From Streptomyces sp. CG 926 (GTDB lineage Bacteria; Actinomycetota; Actinomycetes; Streptomycetales; Streptomycetaceae), in the NCBI RefSeq assembly GCF_003148825.1, contig NZ_QGGZ01000013.1, positions 186,001 through 250,000 of the forward strand: a DNA stretch of 64,000 nt, read 5' to 3'. Position numbers and translations under genes: made by a program. A model generated the notes under the pieces. That model saw only the letters and a list, made by a program, of their open reading frames with translations, did not search any database and had not been told where the DNA came from. Position 1 is the stretch's first letter. Every line of letters starts with the position of its first letter. This document shows, piece by piece, positions 26,644 through 34,453 of the stretch.

Positions 26644-26964
26644 TGACCGGCGCCCTCAACCGGTAAGGCCGGTGCTTCCTGGCACCGTGTACGTATGGGG
26701 CACTGCGGACAGCACGGTGAGTTCGAAGGCTGCCCGCCCGACGGCCGAGGGAGTACTCGGCGCCTACCCGTTTCACCGGCCCCAACGGCTGGCCGAGCTG
26801 ATTGTCCAGCACGTGAGGACGAACCGAGCCGGCTCCGCTACGGCGGCCGAGTTGCAGGGATCCGGCGTTCCGCACCCGCCCGAGGTGCCGTCGTGCTCTC
26901 ATCGATCGGTGGACACCCTCTCAGTGCCCGGGTCGGAGCAGATCCCGCGGACGGTACGGGAAGA
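26644..26964. other. Intergenic stretch without a recognised gene
   Basis: Between the dikinase stop and the hairpin at 26965 only unmatched open frames are seen. One plus-strand frame around 26750-26870 reads AYPFHRPQRLAELIVQHVRT, which looks protein-like but has no credible start or family assignment. It may be another decayed gene end at the boundary between the stress regulon and the signalling island. Confidence 0.3.
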
Positions 26965-26998
26965 CGCCGACGCTCCTGTTCGGTACGGAGCGTCGGCG
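26965..26998 (-). terminator. Hairpin downstream of the 51-aa gene
   Basis: CGCCGACGCTCC (26965-26976) and GGAGCGTCGGCG (26987-26998) form perfect 12-bp arms with a 10-base loop, starting 20 bases beyond the stop of the small minus-strand gene at 27019. A second, shorter 7-bp hairpin (26992-27012) partly overlaps it. There is no long T-run, as is common in streptomycete terminators. Confidence 0.55.
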
Positions 26999-27018
26999 GC
27001 TGGAGCGCCGACAGGACC

Positions 27019-27174
27019 TCAGTTCGAGAACCGGTCGAGCAGCCAGGTGAACAGGGCACGGGCGGCGCCGCCGACAGCGGCACCGAGTACGGTCGCCGCC
27101 CAGGGCCTCGGCTCGCGGCGAGGCGTACGGGGCCGGCTGGGTCGACGGGGCCGGCGGGTGCGGGACATCGTCAT
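27019..27174 (-). CDS. Small basic single-pass membrane protein (51 aa)
   Basis: ATG 27174 has AAGGAG 4 bases upstream and opens a 51-codon frame to TGA at 27019. The first 25 residues are dense in Arg and Pro (SRTRRPRRPSRPRTPRREPR). They are followed by a hydrophobic helix (PWAATVLGAAVGGAARALFT then WLLDRFSN). This suggests a small membrane-anchored, nucleic-acid- or lipid-contacting peptide. A strong hairpin lies just after the stop, supporting a real transcription unit. It is divergent from the STAND gene, which starts 189 bases away at 27363. No family is recognised. Confidence 0.5.
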   Translation of the reverse strand: MTMSRTRRPRRPSRPRTPRREPRPWAATVLGAAVGGAARALFTWLLDRFSN

Positions 27175-27362
27175 CGTTCTCCTTCGGGACGGACGTCGGA
27201 TGGTGGCGTCGGCCGACGAAGAAGACGATCCGGGTCTTGGTGCCCGCAGCGCGGCAATTGGGACGCCTCAAAAATGCCAGGGGATCTGCCCTGGTCACAC
27301 CAGGTGTGGATGTGGATCACCCGGGACGATCCGGGACGGGCCTCAGAGTGGGGAGAGCCGAC

Positions 27363-30300
27363 ATGGCGGCAATGGAAGACGCTCGGCGGAACTTTGCGGG
27401 AGCGCTTTCCGAGGTACGTAGAGATGCCGGGTCTCCCTCGCTCACCGTGCTGGCAAGGGCCAGCGGTGGGCGACTGACGAGGTCCACCATCGGCAGGGTG
27501 CTTCTGGGCCAGTTCGTGGAACCTCCGGAGTGGGAGTTCGTCGACTTCTTCCTCAAGGCCTGCAGGGCGTTCGCCGAAGAGACGAGGAGGTCGGTGGACG
27601 GATCGCTCTTCAAGGAGACCTCATGGCGACGACGCCATGCAGATCTGGTGATCAAGTGGGAGACGCACCGGAGGGATGAAGGGGCCGAGCTCCCTCCGGG
27701 AGTCCAGCGTTTTCCACTGAAGGAAGTGCGGCCGCCGGTTGCGGATCTAGGTGAGCAGCCGAGCCAGTTGCTGCTGGCCCGCCACGAGGTGGTGCCCTTC
27801 ACCGGCCGTGCGGACGAGCTGACCACGTTGGAGCGCTGGCGGGACGGGAAAACGTCGGACGGACGGCCGATCGTGGCCTCGGTGGCGTTGCTGCACGGGC
27901 GAGGAGGGCAGGGGAAGACCCGACTGGCCACCGAACTGGCCCGCCGCACGGCCGCCGAAGGGGGATGGAAGGTGTGGCAGGCCGTCCGGACCGGCAAGGT
28001 CACGATGGACACTCCCCGCCCCAAGAAGTCGGCGCTGGGACGCAACGCGCTCGTGGTGGTCGACTACGCCGAACGCTGGCACGCGCAGGAGCTCGATTCC
28101 CTGATGGGGAAGCTCTCCGCCCGGCGCGGCGCACGGCTGCGAGTCCTGCTCATCGCCCGCTCGGAGAGTTGGTGGTCTTCCCTGGTCGACGATTTCCGCA
28201 AAATGGGCTACGCGGATGAAGCGATCCCGGTGAAGGCGCTGTCCGAGGGGGACACCGCCGCTCGGCTCGAGGCGTTCACGGTCGCCCGCGAGCGCTTCGC
28301 CGACGCCCTCGGGGTGCCGGAGAAGGAAGCCGAGACCATCGCGGAGCCAGGGAACCTGGACCACGAGGCCTACGGTTTGACGCTTACTGTGCACATGGCC
28401 GCGCTGGTGGCCGTGTACGCCCACATCTGCCGCGGCGAAGCACCACGCAATCCGGGCGCGCTGTCGGCGTACCTGCTGGACCGCGAATACAGCCACTGGG
28501 CGAAGCTGGCGCAGGCCAAGAACAACTGCGCCGCACCGGACGGCGTCATGGCGCAGGCCAAGAACAACTACGCCGTACCTGCGCACGTCATGGCGCAGAC
28601 GGTGTACACCGCGACCCTCACGCGTCCCAGGCCGCTCCCGGCGGCGCTCGCCGCCCTGAAGGACGCCTTGGTGGGTGATCCGGCGTCCCATCTTCAGGTC
28701 TTGGAGGAACACGCCGCGTGCTACCCCGCCGGTGATGCGCAGACGTACCTGGAGCCGCTCTACCCCGACCGCCTCGGCGAGGACTTCGTAGGCCTCAGCA
28801 CACCGGGTGCCCCGGCCGGCGGGCGCCTGCGGATGGGCTGGGCCGGGCGGGCCGCGGCGCGGCTGCTCGGAGTCAACGCCGACGTTCCCGCCGATGCCGA
28901 CGCCGCCGGCGTTCGAACCGACGCCCCCGCTCCGGAGTGGCGCCGCGATGTCCTCACCAACCTGATCAACGCCGCCGCGCGCTGGCCCCACCTCGCCGCC
29001 GGCGAACTGGCCCCATTGGCCCACGAGCATCCCGACCTCATGCTCCACGCGGGCAATGCCGCCCTGGCCACCTTGGCCCGGATCGAGGAGATCCCCCTCG
29101 AAACGCTGGAAGCCATCGAGGCGGTCGCTCCCCGGACGGATCCAGACCTCGATGTGGGGATCGCCGAAGTCACCGATCGTTTTTCGTCCGCCGAACGGAT
29201 CCGGTCCATCGCGGACCCCGCCGCCAAGACCGTCCTCTACGCGAAGAAGGCGTGGCGCCTGTCCAACTCGGGCCGGCACGACGACGCCCTGGAGGCGATG
29301 GAGAACGCGGTGGCACTCCACCGCGTCCTCGCGCGCGGCACCCAGGCGGAACAGTTGTCCGCCCTCGCGTGGGCGCTGAACAGCCTGAGCAACGAACTGC
29401 ACTGGACCGGGCGCCACCGGGCCGCGCTGGAAGCGGCCGAGGAATCCGTGGCGATCCTCGTGGCGGTCGTGCGGAACCGTCCCGAGAAGATCGGCAGTCT
29501 TGCGGTCGCCTTCATGACCCTGTCCCTGCGGCTCGATCAGCAGGGGCAGACCGCCCGGGGTCTCGAACTCCTGGAGCACGCGGTCGACATCACCCGGCTC
29601 ACGGCCGAGGCGAGTCCGGCGGATTTCCGTCCCGACCTGGCAGGAATGCTTCACAACCTGGGATCCCAACTCTCCCACGTCGGCCGGTACTCGGAGGCCT
29701 TGGCCGCGGAAACCGAAGCCGTGTCCATCTACCGGCAGCTGATGGAGCAGGAGCCCCGGGCCTACAGCGGCGACGTGGCCAACGCACTCGACGGCCTGGC
29801 GGTCGCACTGGGCGGTGAAGGCCGTCACCGGGAGGCCCTGATGTCCAGCGAGGAGGCGGTCGGTTTCCTTCGGGCCGGCGCCGAGGACAATCCCGGCGCC
29901 TACGGGCCGCTCCTCGCCAACGCCGTGCTGAACCTCGGTGTCGGGTTCGGCGAGTCGGGTTCCTTGCAGGAGGCCGTACGGTACTGCCGCGAAGCCGTCG
30001 GCATGTCCCGCGAGCTCGCGTTCGCAAGCCGGACGGCCCACCTGCCGCTCCTCGCCAGGTCGGTGATGAACCTCGGTATCTGGCTCGGCGAGTCGGGATT
30101 CCCCCGGGAGGCCGTCGGATTCTCCGAGGAGGCGGTTGCGCTGTTCCGCGAACTCGTCGGGCTCGACTCCGAGAGTCACCTCCCCGATCTTGCGGAGGCG
30201 CTGTTGAATCTCGGACCGCGCTTGGCGCACACCGACCGGCCCGCGGAGGGCCGGGACGCCTGCGCCGAAGCCGTCGAACTGTACCGTCGGCTGACTCCTG

Positions 30301-31340
30301 ACAATCCCGTCGTGTATCGCCGCAAACTCGCCGTCGCGCTGATCAACATGGGGAACGGGCACTCCCGGCAACGGGATCCCGCCGGGGCCGTGGAGTGTTT
30401 CAGGGAGGCGGCCGACCTGGCCCGTGAGGTCGCGGAGGACAACCCTGGCGCGGGCCTGCCGATCCTGGCCGGCGTCCTGACCAACCTCGCGACCCAGTTG
30501 AGCAGGGCGGGACTGTCGGCGTCGTCCGTCACAGCGGCCCAGGAAGCCGTAGGCATCCGGGGGCCCCTGGCGGAGGCCGACCCCGGCACACACGAGCCCG
30601 GCCTGGCAGCAGCACGGGTGGTCCTCTGCGACGTGCTGAGCGGGGTGGGCCGTCATGAGGAGGCGGCCAAGGAGGGTGCGTCGGCGGTCGCCGTGCTGCA
30701 GAGGCTCGCCCACACCGCCCCGGAGGCCCATCGCCTGCACCTGGCGCTCTCGCTCAAGAGCCTCGGTCTGCCGCTGACGGAGTTGAACCGCCTGCACCAG
30801 GCCGGCGCGGTCGCAGAGCAGGAGGTCGAAGTCTGGCGCCACCTGGCGCAGGCCGACCCCGTCGGCCATGAGTTCGAGTTGGGCATGGCCCTGGACCGGC
30901 TCAGCGACAACCTTGCGCAAGTGGGGCGGCACGAAGAGGCGGTCATGGTCGGCGAGCAGGCAGTCGTACTCTGGCGGCGCCTCGACCACCCCGCCGCTGA
31001 TCAGCTGCTGGCGCTCGCCCTCAGCAACCTTGGCGGCCCGCTGACGGAACTGAACCGGCACGAGGACGTCATCGCCGCCGGGGAAGAGGCGCTCCCCGTC
31101 TGGCGCCGGCTCGCCCGGGAGAACCCGAACACCTGTCGGCCCCAGCTCGCGCATCTGCTGCTTGTCCTGGTGATGGCGCGGATCAGCCAGAAGCACGGCC
31201 TGCGCGAGGCGCTGACCGAGGCGGAGGAGGCGGTGGAGGTCTTCGCCGCGCTGGCCGCACAGAACCCGCTGCTGTTCCGGCCCTTGCTGAACGAGGCACT
31301 GCGGCTACGCGCCCATCTGCGCGCCACCGGCCTCCCGTAG
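27363..31340 (+). CDS. STAND-type NTPase with TPR-like repeats
   Basis: This 1325-aa protein starts at ATG 27363 (GGGGAG about 7 bases upstream; the 126-base upstream extension is rejected for lack of a site). Residues 1-100 form a helical N-terminal domain (RRNFAGALSEVRRDAGSPSL then RLTRSTIGRVLLGQFVEPPE) seen at the front of several actinobacterial conflict-type proteins, possibly DNA-binding-like or adaptor. A P-loop NTPase follows: LLHGRGGQGKTRLATELA (Walker A, Lys185) and NALVVVDYAERW (Walker B, Asp234). From about residue 630 to the end come some 12 helical TPR-like repeats (for example GRHDDALEAMENAVALHR, GRYSEALAAETEAVSIYR). STAND proteins bind a trigger with the repeats and oligomerise on ATP. 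There is no separate toxin domain, so the N-terminal module would have to signal to a partner. Confidence 0.85.
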   Translation: MAAMEDARRNFAGALSEVRRDAGSPSLTVLARASGGRLTRSTIGRVLLGQFVEPPEWEFVDFFLKACRAFAEETRRSVDGSLFKETSWRRRHADLVIKWETHRRDEGAELPPGVQRFPLKEVRPPVADLGEQPSQLLLARHEVVPFTGRADELTTLERWRDGKTSDGRPIVASVALLHGRGGQGKTRLATELARRTAAEGGWKVWQAVRTGKVTMDTPRPKKSALGRNALVVVDYAERWHAQELDSLMGKLSARRGARLRVLLIARSESWWSSLVDDFRKMGYADEAIPVKALSEGDTAARLEAFTVARERFADALGVPEKEAETIAEPGNLDHEAYGLTLTVHMAALVAVYAHICRGEAPRNPGALSAYLLDREYSHWAKLAQAKNNCAAPDGVMAQAKNNYAVPAHVMAQTVYTATLTRPRPLPAALAALKDALVGDPASHLQVLEEHAACYPAGDAQTYLEPLYPDRLGEDFVGLSTPGAPAGGRLRMGWAGRAAARLLGVNADVPADADAAGVRTDAPAPEWRRDVLTNLINAAARWPHLAAGELAPLAHEHPDLMLHAGNAALATLARIEEIPLETLEAIEAVAPRTDPDLDVGIAEVTDRFSSAERIRSIADPAAKTVLYAKKAWRLSNSGRHDDALEAMENAVALHRVLARGTQAEQLSALAWALNSLSNELHWTGRHRAALEAAEESVAILVAVVRNRPEKIGSLAVAFMTLSLRLDQQGQTARGLELLEHAVDITRLTAEASPADFRPDLAGMLHNLGSQLSHVGRYSEALAAETEAVSIYRQLMEQEPRAYSGDVANALDGLAVALGGEGRHREALMSSEEAVGFLRAGAEDNPGAYGPLLANAVLNLGVGFGESGSLQEAVRYCREAVGMSRELAFASRTAHLPLLARSVMNLGIWLGESGFPREAVGFSEEAVALFRELVGLDSESHLPDLAEALLNLGPRLAHTDRPAEGRDACAEAVELYRRLTPDNPVVYRRKLAVALINMGNGHSRQRDPAGAVECFREAADLAREVAEDNPGAGLPILAGVLTNLATQLSRAGLSASSVTAAQEAVGIRGPLAEADPGTHEPGLAAARVVLCDVLSGVGRHEEAAKEGASAVAVLQRLAHTAPEAHRLHLALSLKSLGLPLTELNRLHQAGAVAEQEVEVWRHLAQADPVGHEFELGMALDRLSDNLAQVGRHEEAVMVGEQAVVLWRRLDHPAADQLLALALSNLGGPLTELNRHEDVIAAGEEALPVWRRLARENPNTCRPQLAHLLLVLVMARISQKHGLREALTEAEEAVEVFAALAAQNPLLFRPLLNEALRLRAHLRATGLP
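28509..28592 (+). repeat. Tandem 42-bp in-frame duplication within the STAND gene
   Basis: Two consecutive 42-bp units, 28509-28550 and 28551-28592, encode AQAKNNCAAPDGVM and AQAKNNYAVPAHVM, followed by a third partial AQ. They differ at only a few positions, so the duplication is recent or maintained. It lies between the NTPase core and the repeat region, where a change of linker length could alter signalling. Confidence 0.8.
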
Positions 31341-31476
31341 CGGGGCCGGCTCGACCTTCGACCTCCGGTCCCCTTCGAGCTGCACGACGTGGACGGCGAG
31401 GCGAAGGCCGGGCCCGCGAGCTTGCCGCCGCCCTGCACGCCGCCCTCTACGGCGCCGCCCCGGCTGGGTGATCGCG

Positions 31477-33465
31477 TCATGCCGTCGAGCGTCCCGAGGC
31501 GTGGGGCGTCCCGTCACGCCATGCCCCAGGGTCGAGCCCGCCGCCCCGCACCATGTGCAGGACGAAGGCGGCAGCGTTGCCCGCGGCGGTCCTCTGTGCC
31601 GCCCCGGTCTTCTGAGCGCACCAGTCGGAAACGCCTTTCACCAGGATCCACGGGGTGCCTTCGCGCGCGGCGGCCGCGTACAGGCCTCCGGCCTCCATTT
31701 CGGCGGCGAGTGCATCTGGTTCCTGCTTCAACAGGGCGTCCCGGTGGGGGGCGAAGTCGACGAGGGCCCCCGAGGACAGCACCAGCCCGGTGTGGACAGC
31801 GGGGCCGGCCCAGTCGACGCGCGCACTGCGGAGTCGATCGAGCAACAGAACGGATGTGGACACCTTGTCGCCCCGCAACGTCACGGTGATCTGTTCCGCG
31901 TCACCGCCCACCCGGCGGTGGTCCATCTCCCGTACCTGCTCGGCGACCACGATGTCACCCAGGACCTGGCGGCCTCGGGGAGAGGCTTCGCCGTCGAGGG
32001 CGAATCCGGGTTTCAGGCCACCGCAGATGCCGACCATGATCAGGAAGTCCGGCCTCAGCCGTGCCAGCAGGTTCGGCACCACCAGCGCCGAACCGGACGG
32101 CGCCAGCGAGGACTGCCCGCACCGGGCGACGTGGAGGGCCACCTCGCTGATGCACCCCTGCTCGAACACGGTCTGGTCACCGAGGAAGCGGGCTTTCGGG
32201 GTGACGCCGTTGACCGCCGCGACCGCCTCGAACACCGCATCCTGTTCGACATCGGTAGCCACGAGCAGCAAGAGCTTCGTTCGCTGGTCCATGGTCCTCC
32301 TGAGGGCGACGTGAGGCGCGCGCCGGGTACTTCGCGCCCTGGCCGACTGCCGGGTGGCGACAGCGCCTACGAGGACTCCGGTCACAGCCATCGCACTGAC
32401 AAGCCATCCGAAAACGTACGACGTGAGCGTGTCGGGCGCCAGCCCCGGGGGGTCGTTGAGGAACAGCCGCTGGCTCAGCCATCGCAACGCCCGCGGATAG
32501 TCGGCCGGCCGCCCGGCGCAGTGCTCCGCACAGGCAGCGCGCTCCCAGCCGGCCACGAGCACGGGCCCGGCCAACAGTACGGCCACGACCGCTGTGGCGT
32601 ACCAGAGTGCGAACGAGCCGGACACCACGCGCCGAGCCGCTGGATCGTCGCCTTCGACCTCCGGTAGCAGCACCAGCACATCGGTCGGACCGCCGGTCAC
32701 GCGTTGGGCTCGGCTCCGGTGGTCCAGGCGTTCGCGCACCGCCGTCGTGGTGACTCCGCGAAGAGGCACCAGCAGTGTCTCGATCGCGCCGCCCCGCTGT
32801 ACCCCGAAGCCGAGGTTCGCCGCCGCGGCCCTGGCTCGTCCGCCGACCAGCGCCCCCAGTCGCCCGGTGGCGCGCCGCAGCAGTTCGTCCGTACGCCGCA
32901 GATCTTCCAGGTGTACCAGCGCAAGGGTCCAGTACGCGCCGTCCGACGGCTGCGTGGCCGGGCCGGCCGACCGGGAGCGGCCGGTGTCGCTGCGCCACAG
33001 CGTCCGCGCAGCGGTCACACAGACCCCGGTCGTCCACACGGCGGTGTACAGCACCGTCGCGAGTACCAGTACGAGGACGGCCGTCCGGGCCGAGGCGAAG
33101 GGCAGCAGGACCGCAATGACGGCGTAGGCCACGGCGAGCGGGACGATGAAGACCAGTCGTTCCCAGTGCCGGTCGGCGAGCCTCAGCAGGGCGTGGCCCG
33201 CCGACAGTGCCGGGGTGGGGTGGACGGATGCCGCCGGCGGCTCCAACAGGGCGAAGCCGTGCGGGTCCAGCCAGACGAGCCTCGCGTCGCGGGCCGCTGC
33301 ACACAGCATCACCGCCAAAGGGGCGCGCGACCTCGTCAGGCCCGAGCTTCCGCGCTCCCGCAATGCCGCGATCGAGGCGGGACCGTGCTCCGCCGCGCGC
33401 ACCGCCCGGGCGGCGTAGAGGCACTGGGCGAAGGAAGGCGACACCGCCACCGAGGCATCGGCCAT
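31477..33465 (-). CDS. Membrane-anchored nucleoside phosphorylase/nucleosidase (PNP/MTAN-fold)
   Basis: This 662-aa protein starts at ATG 33465. The first 390 residues hold four predicted membrane helices (about 104-122, 128-151, 283-305 and 350-371) with large cytoplasmic loops. Residues 397-640 are a PNP/UDP-phosphorylase fold: LLLLVATDVEQDAV, LIMVGICGGLKPG, the purine-pocket motif AAEMEAGGLYAAA (589-601) and LVKGVSDW with catalytic-type Asp614. PNP/MTAN domains are recurrent effectors in bacterial conflict systems, where they may destroy nucleotides or sense nucleoside signals. A second start at Met392 (MDQRTKLLL) could give a soluble form. It converges on the STAND gene and is divergent from the vWA-PP2C-kinase operon. 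The substrate is unknown. Confidence 0.85.
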   Translation of the reverse strand: MADASVAVSPSFAQCLYAARAVRAAEHGPASIAALRERGSSGLTRSRAPLAVMLCAAARDARLVWLDPHGFALLEPPAASVHPTPALSAGHALLRLADRHWERLVFIVPLAVAYAVIAVLLPFASARTAVLVLVLATVLYTAVWTTGVCVTAARTLWRSDTGRSRSAGPATQPSDGAYWTLALVHLEDLRRTDELLRRATGRLGALVGGRARAAAANLGFGVQRGGAIETLLVPLRGVTTTAVRERLDHRSRAQRVTGGPTDVLVLLPEVEGDDPAARRVVSGSFALWYATAVVAVLLAGPVLVAGWERAACAEHCAGRPADYPRALRWLSQRLFLNDPPGLAPDTLTSYVFGWLVSAMAVTGVLVGAVATRQSARARSTRRAPHVALRRTMDQRTKLLLLVATDVEQDAVFEAVAAVNGVTPKARFLGDQTVFEQGCISEVALHVARCGQSSLAPSGSALVVPNLLARLRPDFLIMVGICGGLKPGFALDGEASPRGRQVLGDIVVAEQVREMDHRRVGGDAEQITVTLRGDKVSTSVLLLDRLRSARVDWAGPAVHTGLVLSSGALVDFAPHRDALLKQEPDALAAEMEAGGLYAAAAREGTPWILVKGVSDWCAQKTGAAQRTAAGNAAAFVLHMVRGGGLDPGAWRDGTPHASGRSTA

Positions 33466-33539
33466 CGAGCACCTTTCCCCTCTTCAGCTCCGGGCCGTCG
33501 CCGAACGGCCTGTCGAGGTTCGCCGAACCGAGTGATCTA

Positions 33540-33564
33540 CGCCACAGTAGCGGCTACTGTGGCG
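33540..33564. promoter_or_regulatory. Perfect 25-bp inverted repeat in a divergent promoter
   Basis: CGCCACAGTAG (33540-33550), CGG, CTACTGTGGCG (33554-33564): 11-bp perfect arms with a 3-base centre. It lies in the 241-bp region between the nucleosidase start (33465, minus) and the vWA start (33707, plus), 75 and 143 bases away. Because the flanking genes diverge, an operator shared by both transcription units is more likely than a terminator. No regulator gene of obvious fit is adjacent. Confidence 0.7.
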
Positions 33565-33706
33565 GTGCGTCATACGGCCCAGAGGACAGGGGAGTTCTCT
33601 GCCGGAGCGACCACCGCCGTGCCGTTGTCCACACGTCGCACGGCCGTGCTGCCGGATGACTGTTCGGTCGAGCGGCGGCGCCCTGAGCGTCGCAGGGGAG
33701 TGGTGC

Positions 33707-34453
33707 ATGAGCGCTGAGGCATCTGACGGCAGGGAGCGGGCCTTCCCGTTCTACGTGGTGTGCGACGTCTCGCAGTCGATGTGGAAGGAGGGCGTCTACA
33801 AACCCTCGGGGGACGCGGGGCGGCTTGCGGGGCGCACCCCGTACGACGCGCTCTGCGAGGCCGTGCCGGACCTGCTGTGGAAACTGCAGCTGGACGCTAC
33901 GGCCTGTGACGCCGCGCACATCAGCGTCGTCACCTTCGCCGAGAGCCCGCGCACGGTGGTACCCCTGGCACGGCCGGACACCGTGAACCACATCGACTCG
34001 CTGCCGAAAGGGAGTCAGACCGACTACGCCAAAGTCCTGGCCCATCTGGCGCGCCAGGTCGACCAGGACTGCCGGGAGCTGGAGCGGGAGTACGCCCTCA
34101 AGCGCCCGACCGTCTTCTTCCTCACCGACGGCGATCCGTACGTGGGCTCCGCACGTCAGCCGGACGACGCCTGGCTGCCGTACCGCGCGCAACTGGTCGG
34201 CCTGAAATGGGCACCCCAGGTGGCTGCTTTCGGCTTCGGGAACGTTCGCCCTGCGACCTTGGTCCGCCTGGCCACCCCGGCGATGGGCGACGGTCGTCAG
34301 TCGCGACCGATGGCGTTCCGGTCCACTGCGCAGGTGTCGGTCAGTGATCTGCTGGAAGCGCTGATCGACACCCTCTTCATCAGTATCAGCGCCTCCGTTT
34401 CGGAGGACAAGCTCGACCTGCGTGTTCCGGAGGGCATGCAATGGCTGGCTTGA
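33707..34453 (+). CDS. vWA-domain protein (TerY-like)
   Basis: This 248-aa protein starts at ATG 33707 behind CAGGGGAG. It is essentially one von Willebrand factor A domain: the MIDAS first loop is YVVCDVSQSMWKEG (DxSxS), with SQTDYAKVLAHLARQV as the second Thr loop and VFFLTDGDPYVG as the third Asp. MIDAS vWA domains bind Mg2+ and mediate protein assembly. TerY-type vWA proteins occur with a PP2C phosphatase and a protein kinase (the TerY-P triad), exactly the next two genes here. The stop overlaps the PP2C start by 13 bases, so the triad is translationally coupled. It is probably cytoplasmic. Confidence 0.9.
   Translation: MSAEASDGRERAFPFYVVCDVSQSMWKEGVYKPSGDAGRLAGRTPYDALCEAVPDLLWKLQLDATACDAAHISVVTFAESPRTVVPLARPDTVNHIDSLPKGSQTDYAKVLAHLARQVDQDCRELEREYALKRPTVFFLTDGDPYVGSARQPDDAWLPYRAQLVGLKWAPQVAAFGFGNVRPATLVRLATPAMGDGRQSRPMAFRSTAQVSVSDLLEALIDTLFISISASVSEDKLDLRVPEGMQWLA

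Noticed and set aside
26573..27477. Overlapping plus-strand frames between the dikinase and STAND genes
   Set aside because: No start signal or family resemblance; the local minus-strand 51-aa gene with ribosome site and hairpin is better supported.
27747..31196. 1149-codon open frame on the minus strand opposite the STAND gene
   Set aside because: High-GC shadow of a real gene: it mirrors the plus-strand codons, has no family motif and no ribosome site, while the plus strand has a Walker A motif and TPR-like repeats.
32291..33465. Splitting the membrane nucleosidase into a membrane protein gene and a separate soluble enzyme starting at Met392
   Set aside because: The frame is continuous with no stop and no strong ribosome site at Met392 was noted, so one fused protein was annotated; an internal start remains possible.
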